A stretch of 64,000 bases of DNA from contig JAZKJV010000605.1 of NCBI GenBank assembly GCA_037367405.1, positions 1 to 64,000 on the forward strand. The letters run 5' to 3'. Of this stretch, positions 58,201 through 64,000 are shown in pieces. How positions within the stretch are numbered: the stretch's first letter is position 1; the number at the start of each line of letters is the position of its first letter. The stretch is from Ottelia alismoides (taxonomy: Eukaryota; Streptophyta; Magnoliopsida; Alismatales; Hydrocharitaceae). The notes under the pieces were generated by a model. That model saw only the letters and a list, made by a program, of their open reading frames with translations, had not been told where the DNA came from and did no database searches. The position numbers and the translations under genes were made by a program.

Positions 58201-61200
58201 TGTTCGACTCCGTCAACCGTGCACCTACTGCCACAAAACAAGCCATTCTGAGGAAGCCTGCTATTCTAAGCATGGGTTTCCTGCATCAGCCAGAGTTACA
58301 GAGCAAAAACAACAGACTGGGAGTCCATCACTTGCATCTGATCAGAGGTTTGACAAGCTTGTAGCATGACTGAGAAAGATTATGCCTGGTACGTCTGGAT
58401 CCACTAGCTCTCCTTCAGGATCCTCAGAGGTTGCTGCCTCAGCATCTGCGTCTACATCAGGTATAGAATATGCTTTTACTAGTTGCTACAGGGCAGACTT
58501 ATCTGAATGGATCATGGATTCCGGAGAATCCCATCATCTCTACGGTGACAGAGGTCAGTTTAGTGTTTTTCGTCCTACTCAGTCTGGGCGATCAGTTGTG
58601 ATAGCAGATGGAACACATTCCCCCATCACTGGTCAGGGGGAGGTGCAATTTACGTCTACTTTGAGGCTTCCGAATGTTCTATATGCTCCTGAATTTTCTA
58701 TGAATCTATTATCAATTAGTCAAATCACCAGAGATTTACATTGTCATGCCATATTTGATCCTTCTGCTCTTGTGTTTCAGGACATACTCACGGGCAGAGT
58801 GATTGGAACTGGCCGTGAGCAAGGGGGCCTTTACAGACTTGTGCAGTCTCCGTATGCTGGAGCCTCTTCTTATTCTCTTTGTACTGGCTCTGTTTCTCCA
58901 TATATGCGGCATCTACGATTTGATCATCTTCCTCTGCAAAAGTTGATTCATGTTCTTCAACAGATCTCTCCTCGCTCCACTTTTCAGTGCGAGGCTTGCT
59001 AGCTTGGGAAGTATTATCGGTCCACTTTCCAAAGTCGTCAGGGTTCAAGTAGTCATAGTATGTTTGAGTTACTCCATTCCGATATTGGTGTCCGAGTCGT
59101 GTCCCAGATCATCAGGGACACATATTTTATCTTGTTGCAGTTGATGAGTTTTCTCGATTGTCTTAGGTTTTTCTTCTTAAGAACAAGTCTGATGCTGGTC
59201 TTGTTATTCAGTCTTTTATTAATGAAATAAAGAACATTTTTCTGCAAAAGTCAAGTTCATACGTTCTGATAATGCATTAGAGTTTTGCAGTACTCAGCTT
59301 TCTCAATTTCTTAAGTCTCATGGTATTGTGCATCAGACATCATGTGCATATACTTCCCAACAAAATGGGGTGGCCGAAAGGAAACACCGCCATCTTTTGG
59401 ATGTTACCAGAACCCTTTTGATTCAGAGTCATGCTCCTCATTCTTATTGGGGAGATGCGGTTCTAACTGCTTGTTATCTGGTAAATCGTTTGCTTTCTTC
59501 AGTGCTGGGGAGAAGATCCCGTTCTTGATTGCATTTCTCGAGACGGATCTTTTCTCGCTTACGCCTCGTGCTTTTGGTTCTGTAGCGTTTGTTCATCAAC
59601 TCTCTCCTGGTCTTAGCAAGCTCTCTCCCAGAACTGTCAAATGTGTGTTTGTTGGGTATTAAACCCAAAAGGGATATCGTTGTTTTGACCCTGTTGGACG
59701 CAAGTACTATGTCAGTACTGATGTCACCTTTTTTGAGTCCATTATGTATTTCTCTCCCACAGGTGACAGGCTTACTCCTTCAGAGGATGGAGAAGAGATC
59801 TATATGCCTCCTCCTTCGTCATTACCATGTTCCATTGCATCACCACCACCGCCGCCGCCGCCACCACCACCGCCGCCGCCACCACCATCGCCTCCACCAC
59901 TATCTCCTATTTTCTTTCCACATGTCTACCAATGAAGGCCCCATGCTCATGCGCCTCCTCCATCATCCAGCATGCCCAAGGTATGTCCTGAGCATTTAAG
60001 TTCTGCTGACGACACAGGTGATTTGCTTGCACAGACTGAGGTACACGGTGCAGATACTATCTCTACTACTCCTGCTGAGGATCTGGATATGCCTATTGCA
60101 CTTCGACAACAGAAACATGCATGCATAATGTACCCTATTGGTTCTCATGTTTCCTTGGAGCGTCTTTCCAAGGATTTTCAGCACTTTGTTGTGGTGTTGT
60201 CAACTGTAGAGATACCACAGTCATATCAGGAGGCACTGCAAAGCAGTAAGTGGCGTCTGGCTATGGAGGAGGAGATGGCAGCTTTACAGTCACGAGGTAC
60301 GTGGAGTGTGGTCTATGTTCCACCAGGTACATCTGTTGTTGGGAGCAAGTGGGTATTTACTGTGAAGCATCGGGTTGATTGTACCGTAGACAGATACAAG
60401 GCCAGGCTGGTTGCTCGTGGGTTCACCCAGACCTATGAAGTGGATTATCAGGACACCTTTTCTCCTGTAGCGCGTCATTCTACCTCGCGAATTCTTATTG
60501 TTGTTGTTGTGGTTCGTGATTGGCCACTTTTCCAATTAGATGTCAAGAATGCTTTCTTGTATGGTGATCTGCAGGAAGAGGTTTACATGCAGTAGCCACC
60601 TGGGTTTGCTGTTGAGGGGGACTCCAGTATGGTGTGCCATCTTCATAAGGCTATATATGGCCTTGAGCAGAGTCCGAGGGCTTGGTTTCAGAAGCTCTCA
60701 GAATTGGTTGAACAGAAGGGGTTTGTCAGATCTACTGCAGATCATACTCTCTTTGTAAAGAGAAACCAGAGAGGTATTGTAGTCATTTTAGTTTATGTTG
60801 ATGACATTGTTATCACTGGCAGCGACGAACAGAGCATTCAAGCAGCTAAGGATTTCCTTGGACAACAGTTGGTTACCAAGGACCTTGGCACACTTCATTA
60901 CTTCCTTGGCCTAAAGTTTGCACGAAATTAGCAGGGTATGGTTATGACACAAAGGAAGTATGTTACTGATCTTCTATCTGAGAAAGGTATGACAGGATGT
61001 AGACCAGCTACTACTCCGATGGATCCTAATGCGAAGCTCCATGGTGATGAATCTGAGGAGGTGGACAAGAGACGGTACAGAGAGCTGGTAGGAAAATTAT
61101 TATATGTAACTATTACCAAGCCCGATATATCGTTCGCTGTGAGTAGAGTAAGTCAATTCATGGAGCAACCCAGGCAGGCGTACATGGATGCATATTCATG

Positions 61201-63303
61201 ATCTTGAGATATCTGAAGTCATCTCCAAGTGTAGGTCTTCTGTTTAGAAGAGATACGTCTCTCTCAGTTACAGGGTGTGCAGATGCAGATTACGTTAGGT
61301 GTCATAAGGACAGGAAGTCTACCTCATGCTTCATTGTATTTGTTGGCAGCTCATTGGTCTCATGAAAGAGTAAGAAATAAACTGTCGTTGCTCGATCTAG
61401 TGCGGAATCAGAATATAGGGCAATGGCCCAAGGTAGTACGAAGATGATGTGTGTCAAATCTGTCTTGACCGATTTAAAGACTGAAGTGCATCTTCCTATG
61501 CATCTCAAATGCAATAATCAGAAGCCATGTTCATAGATAATAATCCAGCATTTCATGAAAGGACAAAGCACATTGAGGGGGACTGTCACTATACTCGTGA
61601 TTTGATCCAAAAGGGGCTTATCTCAACGTCTTATGTAGCGTCAAGATATCAGATTGCAGACATGTTTACTAAAGCTCTTGCTAGAGGTCCTTTTCATCAC
61701 TGTTGTTCCAAGCTGAACATGATAGATATATATGCTCCAGCTTGAGGGGGAGTGTTATTGTCCTCTTTCCATATTGTTTATTTCTATTGTCCTGTTTATG
61801 TAATTACCCTTTGAGCTTTTCTCCTATATAAGAGAGCTCTAGGGTTAGATGGAATATAACTTAATCTTTTCCTTCCACAGAATCCAATGGTGATCAACCT
61901 TCTACTTCTGATTACTCAACTTACCTTCGAGGCAATCTCATGATATGGCGAAGAAATATGCAAACTATGCATGCCAAATCAAGTGCCGACACACGAGGTG
62001 GCTAAAATTCTACAGGCATATTGCTCAATGATGTGAGCATCCACATCAATCTCCCAATGATGCTTTACTAAGAAAATAAGGTTGCATCAATCTTTCAATT
62101 ACTCATGTTCAACATGATACAACTAAGCATGTTGGCGTCAATTCAACATTTTATCCGGAAGAAAACCGATATGGGTAAGCTCTTCTAATCTTTTATTAAA
62201 TTTGAAAACCCGTTGACCGACATGTTCACCAAGAGCCTTCACGTGAAACATCACGAGATGAATGTGGGTATATTGAACATGATTGACATCCATTCCCAAC
62301 TTAAAGGAGAGTGTTGAAAAAATAATTTGGGTTAAATGAATCTTAGGTGCAGATCTGTTTCATCCTTATAAATATTCTACACACCTCCATTGATAATTAA
62401 GTAAAAAGGAAGAAAAACCTAGCTCTCTATGTGCTAGGGTATTCCTTCACATTTTCAAAATCTAGCAGTCTGTGTGTAATTGGGGCACCCCCCTCGCATT
62501 TTTTCATTTCATTGAGAAGGGTTTCACACATGAATAACTGTGTTCTTGTGACTGCTTGCTTGAATGTTTTTCCACACTTATGATAAGTGGTCACATGGAC
62601 ATCTTACTTCCAAGCAGATCTACCCAAGGTCAAACCGGGATTTGAACAAAATAAGCAATACTATGTACAAAGTATTGGAGTGATAATTCATGCATCCCCA
62701 AAAAACATGTATACACACGGACATAATAAATTGCAAGATGATTAAGCTTTAGGTGACAAATTATAAGCATTCTCTAGTTCGGCCATATTATGTAGATGAC
62801 CAACCCTAAACATTCTTTCTCAATCTATTACAATTATTGTTGCCAATCGACGTAACAGAGAATGGTAAATTCTGGTAATAAAATAGCTTTTTATTATGGA
62901 AAAAGCGAACATCTTATGGATTTTAAGTCTTCACCCATTTCCTCTCAGACCATAAAATGCAGACTCATAACTGCCGGATATGTCAACAGGGTGTGAATGT
63001 TTAGTTTCAAACAATATAGTTAAAACAAAAGGAGAAAGTTGTCTGAAAGATTACTTGTCGGACGACTACATAGTCACCCTTTGCTAAGTTCAGTTCCTTC
63101 TCAGATGTTGCACTGAAAGCATGCAATGCCTGGAATAATTGCAAGAATTAAGCCAGATTCTTATGCACATAAAATCCAAAATTGTGATGGCAACAACAGG
63201 AAATCGATAAATTAACCTCTGCCAGGAAGTACAATGCTTTTTCTGATGCGGATTGGGGTGGAGATGGAGGCATGGACTCTCTATGTTGTTTCTCAGACAC
63301 CAT
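49114..63303 (-). CDS. SH3P: SH3-domain protein (SH3P1/2/3-like), last three exons, partial at the window edge
   Basis: Plant SH3P proteins have an N-terminal BAR-type coiled-coil region and a C-terminal SH3 domain, and act in clathrin-linked trafficking, cell-plate formation and autophagosome formation. Exons 63303-63217, 63129-63055 and 49233-49114 join in phase 0 with GT-AG introns. They give the linker (VSEKQHRESMPPSPP, ALYFLAE) and a full SH3 domain (ALHAFSATSEKELNLAKGDY; SGWAEGECRGRSGWFPFSYV) ending NKVAPGVF. The SH3 ligand-site residues (the aromatic of ALxxF, the Trp in GWAEGE, Pro and Tyr in WFPFSYV) are present. The BAR-type exons should lie to the right of the window. The last intron is 13.8 kb and full of retroelements, all on the opposite strand. 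The coding parts look intact. Confidence 0.88.
49700..52110 (+). mobile_element. Second LINE (L1-type), 5'-truncated, in the SH3P intron
   Basis: The RT begins at INRALLFLLPKKDTPVQVED, continues through QSAFIPGRQMADGL, the large frame 49933-51081 (KIDYAKAYDSVDW, GVRQGCPLAPMLY), and ends with CDRCGEVVEDSDHLFFKC (zinc-binding C-terminus) and a short 3' tail ending in A-rich sequence. The catalytic box reads YANDM instead of YADDM, so the first catalytic Asp is changed. Frame breaks occur near 49870, 49990, 51081 and 51300. A 195-bp palindromic element is inserted at 51725. Confidence 0.9.
51725..51919. mobile_element. Palindrome-rich miniature element inside the LINE
   Basis: The insert starts AAGGACATATCG and ends cgatacggcctt (inverted), with ccatgg on both sides (51719-51724 and 51920-51925). 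The interior is almost entirely CGATATATCG/tatcgacgat palindromes around a central ggccttggaaggcc. The LINE frame reads IWLG before it and RNELILKNKRFY after it, which shows it is an insertion. The superfamily is unclear because ccatgg is itself palindromic. Confidence 0.65.
52111..52332. other. Spacer between LINE and copia
   Basis: Contains a 26-bp tandem pair, gagaccccatcataagaacc at 52205 and 52231. Otherwise nothing is recognised. Confidence 0.5.
52333..56205 (+). mobile_element. Degenerate small-LTR copia element, 3'-truncated
   Basis: The 5' LTR is 52333-52474 (TGTTGTTGAGA...CTTTCTACA) with the TATA cctatataagagagccc. The primer site tggtatcaaagcgac follows at 52475. Gag (53000-53640), a CCHC-like CSYCHRPGHS, GAG-pre-integrase, integrase, RT (LVAREFTQTYRVDYHDTFSP; LVYVDDIM) and part of RNase H follow, all with many stops. 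It is the same family as the element at 56908-61879 but more decayed. It ends within RNase H at about 56205 and no 3' LTR is seen. Confidence 0.8.
56206..56902 (+). pseudogene. Older copia fragment, RT part (left of nested element)
   Basis: Broken RT blocks: QQLDVKNELLNKDLTQDFYL (the position of 'LDVKNAFLHGDL'), then LVGKLIYLILTRSRI (the 'LVGKLIYLTRPDI' block). Its continuation lies at 61885-62311, past the nested element. Confidence 0.6.
56908..57051 (+). repeat. 5' LTR of the nested small-LTR copia
   Basis: Contains tcctatataagagagctct (TATA box). It matches 61753-61879 closely apart from an insertion near the left end. Confidence 0.85.
57403..58369 (+). pseudogene. Copia gag with one frameshift
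   Basis: The first frame (57403-58062) shows GPTPIVKMDGINYELWAMQF and TAKAMWDILAAIYSPVKNES, the UBN2-type gag domain. Near 58040 the frame shifts to one that ends at 58369 and carries a basic Arg/Gly-rich stretch and the zinc knuckle CTYCHKTSHSEEAC. A short repeated phrase (cgtggtagagggagccatac at 58031 and 58135) marks local slippage. Confidence 0.88.
58382..59670 (+). pseudogene. Copia protease and integrase, broken
   Basis: Frame 58382-59002 has WIMDSGESHHLYGD (protease DSGA motif altered to DSGE), LPNVLYAPEFSMNLLSISQI, and GAG-pre-integrase (MRHLRFDHLPLQKLI). Stops and shifts break the integrase core. The segment around the catalytic Glu is intact at about 59355-59400 (TSQQNGVAERKHR). 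Confidence 0.85.
59800..59935 (+). repeat. Proline-coding microsatellite in copia pol linker
   Basis: An imperfect (CCR)n tract at 59838-59905 encodes polyproline in the spacer between integrase and RT. Similar proline-rich linkers are common there. Confidence 0.75.
59972..61745 (+). pseudogene. Copia reverse transcriptase and RNase H
   Basis: RT blocks: GSKWVFTVKHRVDC, ARGFTQTYEVDYQDTFSPVA, LDVKNAFLYGDLQEEVYMQ then TAG at 60593, AIYGLEQSPRAWFQKL and the catalytic ILVYVDDIVITG (60787-60820). Another TAG follows at about 60930. RNase H blocks follow to DMFTKALARGPFHHC. Catalytic residues are present. The two nonsense changes and later shifts block a full product. Confidence 0.9.
61753..61879 (+). 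repeat. 3' LTR of the nested small-LTR copia
   Basis: Starts TGTTATTGTCC after the agcttgagggggag purine tract, ends CCTTCCACA, and is followed by gaatc. Confidence 0.88.
61885..62311 (+). pseudogene. Older copia fragment, RNase H end (right of nested element)
   Basis: Carries broken RNase H blocks ending NPLTDMFTKSLHVKHHEMN and NMIDIHSQLKGEC, then a cttaaaggagag purine tract. A TGTTGAAAAAATAATTTGGG LTR-like start follows at 62312. This is the 3' half of the fragment at 56206-56902. Confidence 0.72.
62312..62640 (+). repeat. Probable 3' LTR of the older copia fragment
   Basis: Begins TGTTGAAAA right after a purine tract and has a TATA-like ttataaatatt (62369) and an 'aagggtttcacac...gaatgtttttccacac' phrase. 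The 3' end is not certain. From about 62640 to 63054 I see only intron sequence. Confidence 0.5.
63055..63129 (-). CDS. SH3P: SH3P penultimate exon
   Basis: 75 bp, acceptor ATTCCAG|GCATTG and donor CGACAA|GTAATC. It encodes the first half of the SH3 domain (ALHAFSATSEKELNLAKGDY). Confidence 0.88.
63217..63303 (-). CDS. SH3P: SH3P exon upstream of the SH3 domain
   Basis: 87 bp, acceptor ATATAG|ATGGTG and donor GCAGAG|GTTAAT. It encodes the proline-rich linker and ALYFLAE just before the SH3 domain. Its first codon is ATG but it follows a splice acceptor and matches an internal segment of SH3P proteins, so it is not the start. Confidence 0.82.
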
Positions 63304-63579
63304 CTATATAAACATTTACAAGTTAACTGCGTGATAATGAGAAGTGTCCATACTAATAACAACCATCTGGAAGGATTCTGAAAAGAGATAATTTATGATT
63401 TGTCCTCTGCTAAAAATCAATAATCCAGGTCAAGATTACAACAACAACAAAGCCTTTTCCCACTTTAAGTAGGTTATCCAGATCAAGATTAGAACCGAAA
63501 AATTAATCGAAGGGTTTGCAGTTTGAACATCTTTTTTTAGCATTCAGCTCAATTCATGGACTGATGCAGAAGCACGTCA
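63304..63579 (-). other. SH3P intron sequence
   Basis: Non-coding sequence upstream (minus) of the 63217-63303 exon. No exon is recognised here. Confidence 0.45.
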
Positions 63580-64000
63580 TTCACAATCAACTACTTAAGT
63601 TATCACCAAGGGTAATCAAGTGTGTCTTTCTTGGCTATTTACACACCCAAAAGGGTTACATGTGCTAAGATATGGCTACACAACATACTATATTCCTGCA
63701 GATGTTACTTTCTTTGAACAGAATGGTTTCTTTACGCAGTCTATCACGGATATTCCCTTGGATCTTCATCCACCACCAATTGTTTATAAGCGCAAGCATA
63801 CATCTGATATTGCTCATGTGCCTTTACATGTTCCTTTTTTGCAGGATGAGATGCCATCTTCAAGTGCTCCCATTATTGCTGCTCCGGATGCTCCTCGGGA
63901 GCTTCCCATAGCTCTCCACAGAACAAAGAGGCAATGTACTTTCCAACCTATGTCTCATTTCACTTCTTCTGGTTTATCATGCCCTGACAAGAGATATGCA
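63580..64000 (+). pseudogene. Copia integrase C-terminal fragment running off the window
   Basis: Plus-strand blocks LSPRVIKCVFLGYLHTQKGY and ADVTFFEQ then ELPIALHRTKRQCTF are the end of copia integrase and the linker before RT. A stop (TAA at about 63667) interrupts it. It lies in the next upstream intron of the SH3P gene. Confidence 0.75.

Larger units (their letters stand above)
56908..61879 (+). mobile_element. Small-LTR Ty1/copia element, nested, full length
   Basis: LTRs are 56908-57051 and 61753-61879 (about 144 and 127 bp; the 5' copy has extra bases near its start and TG in place of the final CA). The iMet primer site tggtatcagagtcag starts at 57052, a ttgagggggag purine tract precedes the 3' LTR, and the target duplication is gaatc (56903-56907 and 61880-61884). 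Gag, protease, integrase, RT and RNase H are in copia order with a moderate number of stops. It sits inside an older copia fragment. Confidence 0.92.

Noticed and set aside
59744..59935. Polyproline peptide
   Set aside because: It is the microsatellite linker of the copia pol, not a separate gene.
1..64000. CRISPR arrays, operons, rRNA or tRNA genes
   Set aside because: No regularly spaced identical repeats, no bacterial-style gene packing, and no cloverleaf or rRNA sequence was recognised. The repeats seen are transposon-derived or microsatellites.

Overview
This is nuclear DNA of a flowering plant. The evidence is intron-split genes of plant-specific families, initiator-Met-tRNA-primed LTR retrotransposons of Ty1/copia type, a Ty3/gypsy chromovirus fragment, L1-type LINEs, and CACTA and hAT miniature elements. 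I cannot name the species. Roughly four fifths of the window is transposon-derived, and most retroelement genes are broken by stops and frameshifts.

Three host loci can be read by splicing. (1) 11668-25193, minus strand: a complete three-exon gene for a small C2-domain protein of the plant CAR (C2-domain ABA-related) family. Its second intron is 11.4 kb and holds an LTR-like fragment, a full copia element and a 2.7-kb non-autonomous LTR element. (2) 31422-33677, plus strand: a six-exon B3-domain gene whose exon phases all join. A second, broken copy lies at about 43898-44990. That copy keeps the LEC2/ABI3/FUS3-type motif FWPNNRSRMYVL but carries a one-base frameshift. The two copies are now 10 kb apart because antisense copia fragments and a LINE sit between them. 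(3) 49114-63303 and beyond, minus strand: the last three exons of a plant SH3-domain (SH3P1/2/3-like) gene. Its final intron is 13.8 kb and filled by a LINE, two related small-LTR copia elements and an older copia element.

Layout. 1-10010: remains of an LTR (plus strand) split by a 9.5-kb Tork-like copia element (minus strand, TSD gtaat), itself split by a 3.8-kb probable solo LTR (TSD gtagc). 10025-11667: no gene recognised. 11668-25193: CAR gene. 25600-28958: gypsy LTR and integrase fused to the 5' end of another copia element. 29000-31350: mostly unique, with one strong hairpin at 30593-30717. 31350-45000: B3 cluster with a CACTA MITE, a hAT MITE, antisense copia debris and LINE 1. 45000-48860: AT-rich, with a CGATATATCG-rich repeat. 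48860-64000: SH3P gene with its retroelement-filled introns.

No new biological system is evident. The points most worth checking are the diverged B3 gene with a duplicated 5' splice site, its pseudogene, the two host genes with very large retroelement-filled introns, and the precise nested insertions whose target duplications can be read.
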